Positions 1 to 17,239 of a stretch of 64,000 nucleotides of DNA are shown here, piece by piece. Numbering within the stretch: the stretch's first letter is position 1; each line of letters opens with the position of its first letter. A program made the position numbers and the translations under genes. This stretch comes from Cololabis saira (taxonomy: Eukaryota; Chordata; Actinopteri; Beloniformes; Belonidae), in the NCBI RefSeq assembly GCF_033807715.1, contig NC_084601.1, positions 20,416,129 through 20,480,128 of the forward strand. Direction: 5' to 3'. Under the pieces are notes generated by a model that saw only the letters and a program-made list of their open reading frames with translations, was not told where the DNA came from and did not search any database.

Positions 1-3000
1 CCATCTTAACAGCAAAAATAACCTACTTACAGCCTCGTCCATACATCTAGATTCCACACGGATGACAGCTAGAGATGGTGAATTTTTATGTACATTATCA
101 ATTACAATGATATAAATCTACTAATCAGATGTGGTGCTTTCAGTGACATTTCAGTGTGTTGCATCACAGTCTTTGGTGCCAAATGCCTACCTGTGATCAC
201 TTTTAAAGATAATATGTCCTTTGCTGTTAGTAGTTTGCCTTTCCAGCCATTTTCATTCCTTTCCCCATCGATACAAAAGAGGTTTCTGGTTTCTGTGGAT
301 TTTGTTTCATTTTGTTTTGTCTCCAGAGGGCAGTACGAACTGACACAGAAGAAACTGCCCCTAGGTACCAGTGGATAGGCATTCAACCAATCAATGAAGC
401 ATGTGACATTGACAGAGTGATAACCAGAGTAGCATCAACAAAAGACATCCAAAATGGCTTAGAACCCCCTCTTAAAGAGGCAAGGTGCTCTCTTGGGACC
501 TCCAGTTCCAGCCCCAATGGGCTAATTCATCTGCAGCAGTGCCCTGCAATCTTCTCTGGGTTGGCTGAGAAAGGGTCCAGGAGAAAGGTGGCTCTCAGAG
601 TCAGCCTGGAAACATGGCTGGGGCCGTGACCTTTACAACATTAGCCAACAGATGCAATGGGTCTGCAGTAACATCTGCTCGGTTCATCCTTAAACAACAA
701 AACAAGGATTGTAAGATACTCAGAAGTCAGAGGGCTGATCAGGTGTTGCTATAAACATCTTAAATAAGCCTGGATGAACAGATTTAATCAGAGTGACTGT
801 AAAGGCAATGTGAGTTAACATCTTAGGTTAGCATGTGTTAAGGTAAAACAGCAAACTTGCAGTAACTGAGGTAAAGTGGGCATGTGCCAAACAACGGCCA
901 GGTATGTTTTATTTCTCTATCCAATCACCCATTCTTGGATTAACCGGGTGTTGAGCGGAGCCAAGATAGTGAGTACCAGAGCACCAACGAATTCAAAATC
1001 ACTATTCAAAAAACCTGTGACTAACATCACTGACCATCTATGGCTAAAGTATAGACAGAGGGTTGTGAGCATCATGGTGACAGATGAGAAGACAGGGTGA
1101 GGTTTGAAAATAGAACTAATGGACACCATATATTACCCTACAACATGGGTTAGCACAAAGTTTGTTCTATTACACTTCTACTTGAGTTTAAATTCACTGT
1201 TAGTTACTCATACTCTTTTTTGGCCAAGCACTTACAGTGAAAGTGAGTATTTTCTTTTTTTATATAATTTACTCCCAATTTGGTGATGTATAACTGTATT
1301 CAAGTGTCCTCCTAAACCTAGAGATAAGAACATGAAGTTAAAATCCAGCTGCCAACCTACTATGTTGGTTTTAGCCATTATAGCAATTGTAGCTATTCTT
1401 TTTTGCATTGGCTTCTCAATTATCTGGGGCCTGTTATCAGCAAAAGTGGAAAGCTACCAAGTAACACCATATAATGAAGTATCTTATTTACACATATTGC
1501 AGGGTTTATCGTCCTTGTAGCGGTTTTCAACAATTATTTTTTCTTTATCTCAAATAGCCCTAATGATAACATTTACTAGGATTAAAGTGCACACAGATTA
1601 AAGGAAAAATCATCCCCTCTCCGAGTCCTGCATTGCTGATTAAAATATTTGAAAAATTGAACTGCATTTTGAAACATTTTACTTAAACTATAAATGCGCA
1701 CATCAAAAGGTGGCAATAGAGAAATTGTCAATGTGTTGCTAAAATTCCAAGCCATCACTGTCAATGAGCCATAGATATTTGCACAAAATTTCCGCACAGT
1801 AAGATCTGGGGTTTGAAAGTGTATTTCATTTATACATTTTCTGAGAATCGAAGCTATGATTAATGTTACTGAATGTTGAATATTTTCAATATTAAAATCA
1901 ATATTTTGTGAGCGGCTGTGTCTGCTGAATGCAGTGTACATGCAGTAAGTCGCCTGCTGCTTTTGTTCTGCAGGTGAAGGACTTCATAAAAATGATCACA
2001 GTACGCGTGTTATAAGGACAGGATCCTGAACTGGTTTCCCACCAATGAACTCTAAGAAATACATTTAGTTGGATGTGTGCGCAAATTAGATGTACTGCTG
2101 TTGGGGGGTGAACAAACAAGCCTAAACTGAGTTCTGGTTGTGGCTGTATTATGTGAGCAGTTTGATAGAGAATTATTAATTTGTCTGTATTCATTTAACA
2201 AGTTGCTCTCTTTCGTGATATTCTTTTATTGTACTTTTGTTGTCTAAGCACATACAATATTCAGATAAGCAGGGCACTGAAATTGTGACAACAGTCCAAG
2301 GAAAATAAGTCATTTTGCCTGCGTCATAACGGTAACACTTTCCACTGTGATCATCTAAATTCAAGCTGCATCATGTAGGCCATCTTTCTCTGTGCAGTTT
2401 CCTTTACACAACACTGTTTACAAAATGTTCTGTTCTCAACAAACCAGACACTCTGCCACGTAAGCCTGTAGAAATGATCCAAGTCTCAGTGCTTTCAGAA
2501 CTTGTTCTTCTACTTTTTAACCATACTTCAGTACAACACCTACCACTATGACTCACAATTATGCTAACAGATTTGGTACAGAACTGAACAATGAGTCCTA
2601 TATGTACAGTACAGTGAAGCACAATGTCTGACTGCACACTGAAGCCCAATTCTGGTTGCAGGAGGAGTGATAACGTCTCTCGTCTGTCCCACAGCTCTCA
2701 AAAATCTGTACCGTGAAGACCTGCTGCTACTGGCCACTATCTGGTCTTGCAGCTTCTTTTCTACACGGGCCTACCTCGCTAAACAATACTCAGTAGACAA
2801 AAAAAAAATCAGATGTCATGCAATAAGGGACGGTGTGGAAATTGTTAGGGGAAAATGAAGTACAAAAGGAGTGATGTAAGTAAATACAAAAATGATCGAA
2901 ACTACCAGTGGACATGTTATGGCAATTATTGGTTTAGATCTAATTTTCACAGGAGTTTCCACAACTCAGCATTCATTCGTGTATGCAGACACTTCTGTTA

Positions 3001-3921
3001 GTGTAATAAATAAATAAAGGCCTTAAAAGTGAGCGATTCCATACAGGTAGGTACAATGTCAATTCTATAATTATTCTATTATTGGGTACATGAGCATCTT
3101 ATCCAGAGAACACTTGGGTCAACGACATGTGCAAAAAGTTAGCTCCCTATATGGGTCGTAGAAGGATTGCCAGTTTCAAAAGCACGCATGAGCACCAAAT
3201 GGGCTACACAATAAGCCCTGTTCCAATGCAGCAATGTCCCATATGGGGCTTAATTTTCAGACAATGTATTACCAACATACATAGGACCCACATATGAACA
3301 TTGACTAGGAGCGTCAGGCTTTCATTTCGTGCTAATCACATATGAACAACATTCAGGGCCTCCATTATGTCGCCAGTGCCGGTTGGTCCTATCAGCTAGC
3401 AACATCTAGCCAGAGATTCCATTTCAAATGGTGCTTTTATTAACATGTTTGTTATTTTAGGAAACAGAGAGGCCAGGATTTACTTTACCTCATGCTAAGA
3501 AAGGACTGCAGCGCAATCAGGTCCACCAACTGTCCAACAATCAGCAGTTTACTGATGAATCTTGGGATATCGAGGCAACAGCGAGACACATTGTTAGACC
3601 ATGTTCAGAAGACTCTTTGCATGGTGTGTTGCTGTGATGCAAATGCAGCCTTCAGAGGACATAATCATTGTTGACATGACACCATCCGTAAGGGGGCCAA
3701 AATTACCCTGGCCACTCAGGTGTGATGGTTTCATCACTAGCAGTAGGTTCAGAGGCCAATCGGCACTACAGAGTCATTTGACACATGAAAGAACGGCGAT
3801 CCCACTGAAGATAAAGATCAGATGTTGGTGGATGGCATTTCTTTTTGTTTTTAGTAACGGCCCATCTAGATATCTTGAAATCTATAGACAAATCTTCACT
3901 TGTCATTCTTGCTATTTTATT
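1..3921. other. Non-coding AT-rich DNA, no gene recognised
   Basis: Short open frames exist on both strands, but none shows a recognisable domain, coding-type codon bias or a supported exon chain. One 62-residue frame at 1332-1520 (+) has a run of hydrophobic residues that would form a membrane helix; it is AT-rich and isolated, so I treat it as chance. No repeat family recognised. Confidence 0.5.
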
Positions 3922-4266
3922 TTAAAGGAGCATGAGGCTCCTTTTAAGAAATGAGACTCTCTAGCGCCACCCTTCGCCACGACGGCCGTCGGGGGTACTG
4001 CAGCCAACAACGAATCCGGCACGGGAGCACGGGAGAACGGGGAGAACGCGCATGCAGCGTCATGTGACGTCACATCCGCAGGACAGCGCGGGAAATTCCG
4101 GGCACAATTGCAGCACATTTTGCAGCACACAGCCTGTTCAAGGCAACGGAGAGATACGGTAGAGGGCTCATTCTTTTTGGTTTGGAACGCTTCATCTGAC
4201 ATTATTACTAAAAAACGTAAAACGTATACACATTTTTTTCATAAATCCTGCCTCATGCTCCTTTAA
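3922..4266. mobile_element. Short piggyBac-like MITE (TTAA-flanked)
   Basis: A 13-bp perfect inverted repeat, AGGAGCATGAGGC at 3926-3938 and its complement at 4250-4262, is bounded outside by TTAA on both sides (3922-3925 and 4263-4266). The match continues imperfectly for about 15 more bases inward. TTAA target sites with terminal inverted repeats are the hallmark of piggyBac-type DNA transposons. The 337-bp interior is more GC-rich than its surroundings, contains no transposase frame, and carries the 12-bp palindrome TGTGACGTCACA (4063-4074). A non-autonomous element is inferred; the autonomous partner is not in the window. Confidence 0.7.
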
Positions 4267-7595
<3,329 letters not shown>

Positions 7596-7606
7596 AATTT
7601 GTATAA

Positions 7607-7608
<2 letters not shown>

Positions 7609-7650
<42 letters not shown>
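7609..7650. repeat. (TG)21 microsatellite
   Basis: Pure TG dinucleotides directly downstream of the TA tract. Confidence 0.98.
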
Positions 7651-7655
<5 letters not shown>

Positions 7656-8325
7656 TTGCTCTGAAATGGTGTAATTCTATACATTCACATGAGCGCTCTT
7701 CTACTTTTGGCCCATCTTCTTACTCAGGTCAAAAACTAAACTGCAGTAATCAGCTGTGAAAAGATTGAGTGCCGAGTACAGAAACAGATGTCTTTATACA
7801 GCTCTGTGTGTGTGAGCAGGCCAATGCAGGTGAGGAGGGCGCATGGATCAACCCGACTACGACCTTTCCTGTCTGCAGCGGAGAAACAACACACACTTCC
7901 TCTGTCATGTCAAGCTTATTGCAGACATGTGGGATGGTGTGTGTAATATGTCTTATCTTTCTTATTACCAAGTCTGAGATGTTGGAGGAAAGCTGGAGAC
8001 AGAGAGATGGAAATAATTACCAGTGACTCCTGTGGAATTAGACATAAATTGATACATACTAAATACTGTAGCTCAGGGGTCCCTGTCTGTGTCTTTCTTG
8101 TCAGATGTATTAGACAAATGAATGCATCTAGGAGGAAATAATTGGATTTGGAGCAGCCTCCTGCACAATCCACTATAGGACAGACAAATACCCCAACACC
8201 CCCACCCCTCTCTGTTTGGCACCCACACAGACAGGCACACACTCCTCCTCCTTTATTCTAGTCATGCCTCACAGAAATGTCTGCCACCCCCCACCCTGAT
8301 GGATCAGTCTATGTCCCTTATCCTT

Positions 8326-8355
8326 CACACACACACACACACACACACACACAAG
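8326..8355. repeat. (CA)15 microsatellite
   Basis: Pure CA dinucleotides about 340 bp beyond the inferred 3' end of sox4. Confidence 0.97.
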
Positions 8356-8689
8356 CTCCCCAGTGGATTTCAGCCTCTCTTGGATACAGCGTTTCCATGG
8401 CAGCCACGTTTTCTGCACGTGTTAAATCAGACAGGGTGTGAGAGAAAGAGGCCACTCCTCACAGTTCGCTGGCTGCCTATTGATTGGTCATCTGCAGCCA
8501 CGCTTTCCAACAAACACTCCCATGCATGCAGGCAAACAAACATAAACATCCCACATAAGAATTGCAACTGTAAAAAAGGGTTGCAGCGTTGAAATCAGAA
8601 TAAATGCTTTTGTTGAGCAGGAGAAAAAATGGCTTTTTGGTTAAATCTTTGGTTAAATCTTTTTGAAGTGACAAACCACACAAATAATT

Positions 8690-10735
8690 TTTCAGTTCCA
8701 GCTGATTTTATTTCCTTCTTAGAAGAAAAGAAAATCAAATAAAAAAAACAACAACAATCTGTACAGAGGTCTGAGAGGCAGTGATTGACCCAAACATTGG
8801 CTGGTTTTGAGCAAAAGACATCAAATGATATTGGCATGATAGGACAAAACGTGATCATACACAACATATTGCACAAGTAAAGAAAAAAAGGACAATAGAA
8901 AAAAAAATGTCTTGAAGTTTTAGGAAAAAAAAAATTCCTGGACCACAATCATCTTCAACATGAGGATGTCCAAAGATGGCTGTCCTAGTGCCTGTCGTTG
9001 ATCATCATCATCATCATCATACATAAAACACACAATCTTTGCTTATAGTACAGTCAGTTTACATAAATATCTTCATGTTATTATTCTTTTAAAAATCTTA
9101 AACACAACAGCTATAGCTACATATACCTGAATCAGAAATACAAATGCTATTTGCCATGCCATAATATAGGAAAAACAATTAGCCTGCTATTCTTAGCCAA
9201 CAGGTACAGAAAGGTTAAATACTATTTTTTTTAATGCAATTTGCGCAATAACAGATGAAGCACTTCATACATCTCCCTCCCTCCAAATAGGCAAAGTGGA
9301 ATGAGTGTGAAATTCCATCCAGTGGTTCAATAAAACGTATCTTGATTCAAAGAAAGGAATGAAAAGAAAAGCACACAGAGGTATTAGCTCTATCCAAACA
9401 GTGACTCTCCGTTTGTGTGTCTGGGTGCTGGCAACACAGTCACCACTCGGACTGGGAGCCTCGGCGGCGCTTTGTTTACTTGGCTGGTGAAACTGGAGTC
9501 ACTGTGCTGTTAAGAAGCATGTGGGTAAATACTGTAAACACCGTGTGAGGTCAGATTGTGCCAAACACCCCCCCAACCCCCCCTTTCCCTCTCTGCGCGA
9601 CGAAAACACCAATGTAGATGCGAACAACAATGTTGTATAGACTCCCTACTTGCCGGAACTCCCCCCCCATCCCTCCCTGCCTCCCTGCCTCCCTGCCTGC
9701 CGCCCACCCGCCGGTTTCTATAGATTTTGTACAAAAATACAAGTAGAAAATCATGACACACTCGAAATCTCATTAAAAGTGAGAGAAGTTTATGAATAAG
9801 ACACACTTCTAGCCCTTCCGCGCTGGATACAGACAGGTGTATGTGCACAAACACAAACGGGACCTGTTTGAGAACAATACTTCTATGTATAAAAAACGTT
9901 TGGCCGGTATAAAGACATCAATATATAAAAACAGCATCTGACACGGGAATTACAAAGTTGGAGCTTTAGGCAGAAAAGGATACGCATCGCGGAACATTGG
10001 TCCTGAATTGTGCACTGAGTGTTTAAAAGGAAAAAAAAAAAAGAAAGAAAAAAAGAAGAAAGTTCAGAAAGGGTTTCTGAAGTTTTGAGTCAGTCTTTTA
10101 AGTCCTGCCGTTGAGAGAGAAGCTGGTGATAGTGAATTGTGTCCTAATGTCACACAAATTGCGCAACTACGCAGCAATGATCATTTTATGCATTAAACAA
10201 CAACTAAATCCTCCTTTCTTGTTGGAGGGCATGCGAGTTGATACTAAATACGACTCGGAGTTTGGAGGGAAAAGGGAACTACACCTGAATAGCAACTTGA
10301 TGGTCAATGTAAATTGGCTATATCTTAAATAAAACCCCAAATGTGGCCCCAAAGTAACATCAAGAGTTCTCAAGAGTTCAGCCTCAGTCCTCCGCGGGTC
10401 GGTTCAACATCTGCGCTTTAGTCCGTGCGCGTCTCTGCTCCTTGCTTACATTCACTCCTCCTCTGTGTCCAAATGCAAACTAAGCATTTCCCCCGTCTGC
10501 GCGCTCCCGCCATGCGCTGTCCAAGTCTGTGAGCGGCGCGCGTACCTCGGCGGCAACGTGGGCTCAGGCCACCTTTTTCTTTCCCATTTTTTCACCGGAG
10601 TGAAATAATGGCGGAAATATTCTGGTCTGGATGCAAACACGCGCGTCTCGGAGGGGGTTATAGAAGGGTTCAAAAACGAAGGAGGGGGGCGGCGGCGGCG
10701 GCTGCGGCTGCGCTCGCGTCTCCACAGCGGCTCCT
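8690..10735 (-). other. sox4 3' untranslated region
   Basis: The sequence after the sox4 stop codon has no other gene and is AT-rich, with several ATTTA motifs read on the minus strand (for example near 9064, 9216, 9524, 10205 and 10245), typical of short-lived transcription-factor mRNAs. The end is placed by the only good distal AATAAA (8707-8712, minus) followed by a GT-rich stretch. A C-rich tract on the plus strand (9660-9713) would be a G-rich stretch in the mRNA. A TCA/TGA trinucleotide run lies at about 9002-9020. The boundary is inferred from signals only. Confidence 0.6.
8707..8712 (-). terminator. Polyadenylation signal of sox4 (AATAAA)
   Basis: AATAAA on the minus strand about 2.0 kb past the sox4 stop. 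Within 20-40 bases downstream on that strand there is a GT-rich element (TTATTTGTGTGGTTTGTC), the usual CstF-binding arrangement. Cleavage is expected near 8690. Confidence 0.6.
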
Positions 10736-11875
10736 TCAGTTCCTAAACACCAGGTTAGAGATGGTGGACTCCAACCACTCTCCTGAGATCATCTCGTTCA
10801 CCTCCGGCGTGCAGTAGTCGGAGAAGTCAAAGTGCGAGCCCGCCCCGCACTCCCCGAAGCTCCAGTCCAAGTCCCGGTCCAGCTCCGCGTCGGAGAACCC
10901 CATGCCGCCCAGTGACATGCCCTCAAAGCCGGGGCTCGGGTTCAGCTCGAGCCGCTCGTCCTCGAACTCCTCGTCCGATGAGGAGGACGACACGGAGGAG
11001 GAGGAGTGGGAGGCGGACGGCGTGGGGGAGCACGCGCGCGCGTACCGGAGGCGCGCGGTGTGCGCCGCCTCGCCGGGGCCGGAGCCGGAGCTGGGGCCGG
11101 GGCTGTGCTCCTCGTACAGGCTGAGCGGGTCGCTGGACTCCGCCGAGCTGCTCAGGGTGGGACTGGCCGGGACCCCCACTGAGGGGGGGCCGCTCTCCAG
11201 GCTGCCCGCTCCGCTGAACGCGTGAGCGCGCCGCCCGTGCGCCTCGCCCGCGCGCTTCTCCGGGATGAGCCTGGCCCCGGACACTGACCTGGACTTGAAG
11301 AGCGCCTGGTGGTCGGCGGGGGAGTCCTGCTGCCCCGGGCTGCTCTTCACGCCCCCCGCCAGCTTGTTGTGAGTCCTGCTGCCAGCTCCCTTATTGGACG
11401 CGGGGCTCCGCTTCACGCCGCTCTTGGCGCTGCGCTCCCCGCTCTTCTCCGCCGGCTTGCTGGCCCCGCCGCCCGTCTTCACCTTCTTCCTGGGCCGGTA
11501 CTTGTAGTCTGGGTAGTCGGCCATGTGTTTGAGCCGCAGCCGCTCCGCCTCGCGGATGAACGGGATCTTGTCGGTGTCTTTGAGCAGTTTCCAGCGCTTC
11601 CCCAGCCGCTTGGAGATCTCCGCGTTGTGCATGTCCGGCGACTGCTCCATGATCTTCCTCCTCTCGATCTGCGACCACACCATGAACGCGTTCATGGGTC
11701 TCTTGATGTGGCCCGTGGGGGTTTTGCACCACGTCAAGTCGCTCCGCTGGCGGGAGGACGGGGACTCGGAGATCGGAGACGCGTCCATCTCCAAGTCCAT
11801 CTCTCCCGTGTCCGTGGAGTCCCCGCCGGGAGAGTGCGCGTGGGCACTCTCCGCCTGGCTCATGTGCTGTACCAT
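10736..11875 (-). CDS. sox4: Transcription factor Sox4 (SoxC family)
   Basis: Single-exon gene encoding 379 residues. The HMG box spans about residues 55-133, beginning [13 protein letters not shown] and ending [12 protein letters not shown]; it bends DNA at ATTGT-type sites in the nucleus. The glutamine in [14 protein letters not shown] and the RKKVK end favour Sox4 over Sox11 or Sox12. After the box come a basic, Ser/Pro/Gly-rich linker, a poly-Ser and acidic block ([12 protein letters not shown]) and the SoxC C-terminal activation domain (about residues 346-379) with [17 protein letters not shown]. The final residues are LVFRN, whereas mammalian Sox4 ends in LVFTY. The start is the ATG at 11875-11873 (GGGATGG, strong Kozak context), because SoxC proteins begin MVQ; the open frame continues upstream only from a TTG. 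Length is close to known fish Sox4 proteins. SoxC proteins activate neuronal, cardiac and progenitor programmes. Paralogue a or b cannot be decided here. Confidence 0.96.
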   Translation of the reverse strand: MVQHMSQAESAHAHSPGGDSTDTGEMDLEMDASPISESPSSRQRSDLTWCKTPTGHIKRPMNAFMVWSQIERRKIMEQSPDMHNAEISKRLGKRWKLLKDTDKIPFIREAERLRLKHMADYPDYKYRPRKKVKTGGGASKPAEKSGERSAKSGVKRSPASNKGAGSRTHNKLAGGVKSSPGQQDSPADHQALFKSRSVSGARLIPEKRAGEAHGRRAHAFSGAGSLESGPPSVGVPASPTLSSSAESSDPLSLYEEHSPGPSSGSGPGEAAHTARLRYARACSPTPSASHSSSSVSSSSSDEEFEDERLELNPSPGFEGMSLGGMGFSDAELDRDLDWSFGECGAGSHFDFSDYCTPEVNEMISGEWLESTISNLVFRN

Positions 11876-12320
11876 CCCTTCCTCCAAAAGTGTCTCTAAC
11901 AAACTTCGGAGTGCTTGTAAAAAAAAAGAAAGAAAGGAAGCCTTGAAATAGCTTTCTCAAAAAAAAAAAAATATTCCTCACTTGTTATTTCAGGCGCAAA
12001 AAGTTCACCCAAGTTTCTTCCGTCTTTCTTTTCAGTTCAGACCGTTTCAGGGATACTCTTAGTATCTCAACTTCTAACCAGTGCGATTCACTGAGACCAG
12101 AAACACATCCTGGAACAGCTTTGGCAACAACTTTCAACTGCCTGTCCTGCTGAAAACTCGCCCCGCGAGGCGTAAGACGCGCCTGTGTGGGCTGCAGTCC
12201 CCTAAGTGAACCTGGCTGTCTGCAGCGCAGCTGCTCTGTGCGGCGGAGGAACCATGTGGTTGAATGGAGCGACTGCGCTTTCTCATAGTCTCCCTGTTTC
12301 CTGCGCGCTCTGTAGTGTTA
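11876..12320 (-). other. sox4 5' untranslated region (inferred)
   Basis: The interval between the start codon and the expected start site about 30 bp downstream of the TATA box. It contains two A/T-rich homopolymer runs near 11920-11970. No intron is needed. The transcription start is inferred. Confidence 0.5.
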
Positions 12321-12344
12321 CTGTAAACACAACAACGAGAACCT

Positions 12345-12444
12345 CGCTCTTTTATATCCTCATCGCGAGACTTAAAAGCCAATCCGCGCCTGTCTCCATC
12401 CCGATTTTTCACCTAAGCCGCTCCCCTCCTGGTCTCCCATTGGC
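12345..12444 (-). promoter_or_regulatory. sox4 core promoter: TATA box and two CCAAT boxes
   Basis: Read on the minus strand, TATAAAAG lies at about 12349-12356. A CCAAT box is at 12439-12444 (GCCAAT on the minus strand), and an inverted one (ATTGGC on the minus strand) is at 12378-12383. Spacing of CCAAT boxes 25-90 bp upstream of a TATA box and about 470 bp upstream of the start codon fits a core promoter. Function is inferred from motifs and position. Confidence 0.6.
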
Positions 12445-12458
12445 TGGAAAAAAAAGGG

Positions 12459-12476
12459 TAATAATAATAATAATAA
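12459..12476. repeat. (TAA)6 microsatellite
   Basis: Six TAA units just upstream of the distal sox4 CCAAT box. Confidence 0.95.
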
Positions 12477-12542
12477 TGTGCATTGAGGATCCTTGTGTCT
12501 GACCTCATTCCTGCCAGACTCCATTGGAAGAAAGAGGAACTT

Positions 12543-15040
<2,498 letters not shown>

Positions 15041-15044
15041 AGTG

Positions 15045-15330
15045 ATTCAAGATTCTTTATTGTCATCGTCCATACAGACACGCTGTGGCCACAGCGAGAT
15101 CACAGGGGATTCAGCAGAGGTGCCGGTCTTAATATAGATAAAGTGCAAAAAATAAAGTAAAGTAAGTAAAGTAAACGTGAATATAAATATACAATAATAA
15201 AAAAGAGGCTCAATAAAAAATACAATGCTACACAAGGTGCAGTTCTGACTTATATAGGTTATATGAGTCCAAATATTTGGGGCAGCATATTGCTTCTGCT
15301 GATAACCAAAAAAGGCTTTTTCACTTCAGT
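15045..15330 (-). repeat. 3' end of a non-LTR retrotransposon
   Basis: The motif TTCAAGATTCTTTATTGTCAT at the left end, then an A-rich stretch with AAGTAAAGTA repeats and AATATAAATATA, resembles the reverse complement of the 3' end of common teleost non-LTR elements. No reading frame remains. The family is assigned from recollection of the motif. Confidence 0.4.
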
Positions 15331-16010
15331 TGCTGTTTAATGGTCATAAAAAGGAGGAGAGAGAAATGGAAAAGGAATTTCTCAGCGTCTCATTTCTTCC
15401 ACTAATCTCTCCTTTCTTCCTATACTTTCACATTCTTCATTTTGTCACGTTCTGAAGTCCAAAAGAGTAAATGGTTGGTGGATGCACAGAGAGGGAAAAA
15501 GTAAGCCAGTAAAAGAGTGCTGATTTAAAAAAAAAAAACAACATAATGTTGTTGATAAAGAAATGGAATCGGGAGGCTTGAGACAAACTAGCGAAGCAGC
15601 AGGAGATGCTCGAGGTGTGGTCAGGCCTGCGACGCCACGCCCTGGGAATTCCCTCCATCCCTCGCTCTGGGTGGTGACGCAGCAGGTCAGATGGCTGGGG
15701 TGTCACGGTGATGCACTCAAACTCACACAAGCACATGGACACACACACAAACTCAAAGAGAGACGGAGGCAGCTGAGTAACAAGAGTACCACTGCAGGAC
15801 CCAGAAGCGCTGCAGTCAACTCGAGAGCACAGACACACACGCCCAAACTCACACACTTCTGCAGCAGCCGCACTCCGGTACAGATAATTCTTCTGGCAAG
15901 CATTGTTTAAAAGACAGAGGAGAGAAAAGGAGCGGAGAAGGAGGGCAGAGAGGAGGGATAGCAGAGTGGTTTTTAGGAGATGTGGAGGTCGTCGGTGAAG
16001 CTTGAGATGC

Positions 16011-16131
16011 TCAAAAGTCGTCGTCCATGTAGTTGTCGGTCACCATCATAAAGGAGGACGTGCAGGATTCTGAGTCTTGGAGGACCTCTGTCAAGCCTGG
16101 ATCTGTACGGAGTAACACAGAAATGGAAATA
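16011..16131 (-). CDS. Putative terminal coding exon of an unidentified gene
   Basis: I do not recognise this gene. On the minus strand a strong acceptor (CTACTTTCTTCTTTTGCAG) is followed by a frame of 40 codons ending in TGA at 16013-16011. The peptide ends MMVTDNYMDDDF, an acidic tail. From PGLTEV onward about three quarters of codons end in G or C, as in genuine fish coding exons and unlike the AT-rich surroundings. One leftover base at the exon start fits exactly the two leftover bases at the end of the upstream candidate exon (16632-16764), so the joined frame stays open. The strand is the same as sox4, about 4 kb upstream. A spliced non-coding RNA or a chance frame remains possible. Confidence 0.4.
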
Positions 16132-16631
16132 CTGCAAAAGAAGAAAGTAGGGGCACAGTTGTTTCTCTTTGTTTGACTTTGGATTTTGCTGGGTCGCTGT
16201 TTTTTTTTTGTCTTTTTTTCTCGCAGAAACAGTGATGACTGTGGATTTTTGGGTCTGGGAAAGAGACACAACACTTCATGATGAAGTTACGTGGTGAGGG
16301 GAGGAGAGGGGGAGCAAAGGACGCCGTGTGTGTTTGGCATTGGAAGGGGAATTTGGATATTTTCCTCCAAATGTGTCTGTTGCGCAGATAACGACAAAGC
16401 GGCAACTGCAACGTTGGTCTCTCCTCGACTTCCTGCATACTTGCCTTCCATTCTCCCTCTCGTTCATTTGCAGCTGCATCATACATGCAAACAACATCCA
16501 CTGACTAAGCACTCAAAAGTACACAGACCATCTCGAATCACCCCTGAACCCTCTCTCTCTCTCCCCCAGAGTGGCAGGCGCATCATCCTCCAGGGCGAGT
16601 CACATCAGGCGTTGGCAGTCCGTGTCCTCAC

Positions 16632-16764
16632 GTCGCCCAGGGAGTGATGTCCTCAGCTTGGGCATGGAGGCGGCCGTCGTGGGGGTCGATGGCGACCAGG
16701 TTCTGAGGCTCTCTGCAGCTCCAGACGCACTGACCTACATCAGCCTCAGTCAGACGATGAGCGA
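16632..16764 (-). CDS. Putative internal coding exon of the same unidentified gene
   Basis: The exon is bounded by a long polypyrimidine tract ending CTCTCTCTCAG and by a good donor (GAC then GTGAGG). The open frame includes GQCVWSCREPQNLVAIDPHD and then GRLHAQAEDITPWA. Third codon positions in its second half are almost all G or C. It joins in frame to the exon at 16011-16131 across a 500-bp GT-AG intron. Two leftover bases at its 5' end require an upstream exon ending with one extra base, which the weaker candidate at 17116-17233 provides. No domain is recognised, so no function is proposed. Confidence 0.4.
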
Positions 16765-16766
16765 CT

Positions 16767-16813
16767 GAGAGAGAGGGAGAGAGAGAGCGGGGGAGAGAGA
16801 GAGAGAGAGAGAT
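16767..16813. repeat. Imperfect (AG)n tract
   Basis: GA-rich dinucleotide tract on the plus strand. On the minus strand it forms the polypyrimidine tract of the putative acceptor at 16764. Confidence 0.9.
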
Positions 16814-17115
16814 GATGGAGGAGGGGAGGGGGATAGTGAGAGGATGGGCGGGAGATGGGTAAGAATGCAATGAGGAAGGGAGGTTTGGCTGCAAGATAGT
16901 AAAATTGATATATCGAAAAATGTAAGATTCAAGAAGCAGGGACGAAAAAGAAAGATTGACATGAAAAACTCGCCGTATCAAAGTCGCCGGCTCAATTTCA
17001 TAACTAAACCTGTTTTCATACAAAGGAAAATGAATAAAACCAAAAAATCCACAGCCTTCACTTTTACCCTTTTTGTGTCTCGTTCCTCTTTATGCAGCTT
17101 CCATTTCCTCTTCAC

Positions 17116-17233
17116 CCATTCTCTCGTTCCCTGTCAGTTCAGCTTGTTTTTCATCAAATACCATCCAAACGTCTCTCACTGAAGGATTAGTCCATCTCTG
17201 GCAGTCTGCCTCTCTGTCTGCTCTGGCTTTCAA
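17116..17233 (-). CDS. Weak candidate upstream exon of the unidentified gene
   Basis: On the minus strand an excellent acceptor (CCTCTTCTCCTTCTGCAG) is followed by 118 bases of open frame (begins LKARADREADCQRW) and a moderate donor (ATGG then GTGAAG). Its single leftover base matches the phase needed by the exon at 16632-16764. Third-position bias is weak, so only splice signals and phase support it. Confidence 0.18.
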
Positions 17234-17239
17234 CTGCAG

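Noticed and set aside
1332..1520. Small membrane-protein-like frame
   Set aside because: Hydrophobic run arises from AT-rich codons; no promoter, splice or conservation evidence can be seen.
11876..11902. Nine extra N-terminal residues for Sox4 (LETLLEEG region)
   Set aside because: The apparent start is TTG, not ATG; the SoxC proteins begin MVQ, and the ATG at 11875 has strong context.
11309..11951. Long plus-strand open frames opposite sox4
   Set aside because: Antisense shadows of the GC-rich sox4 coding exon; no independent domain or splice support.
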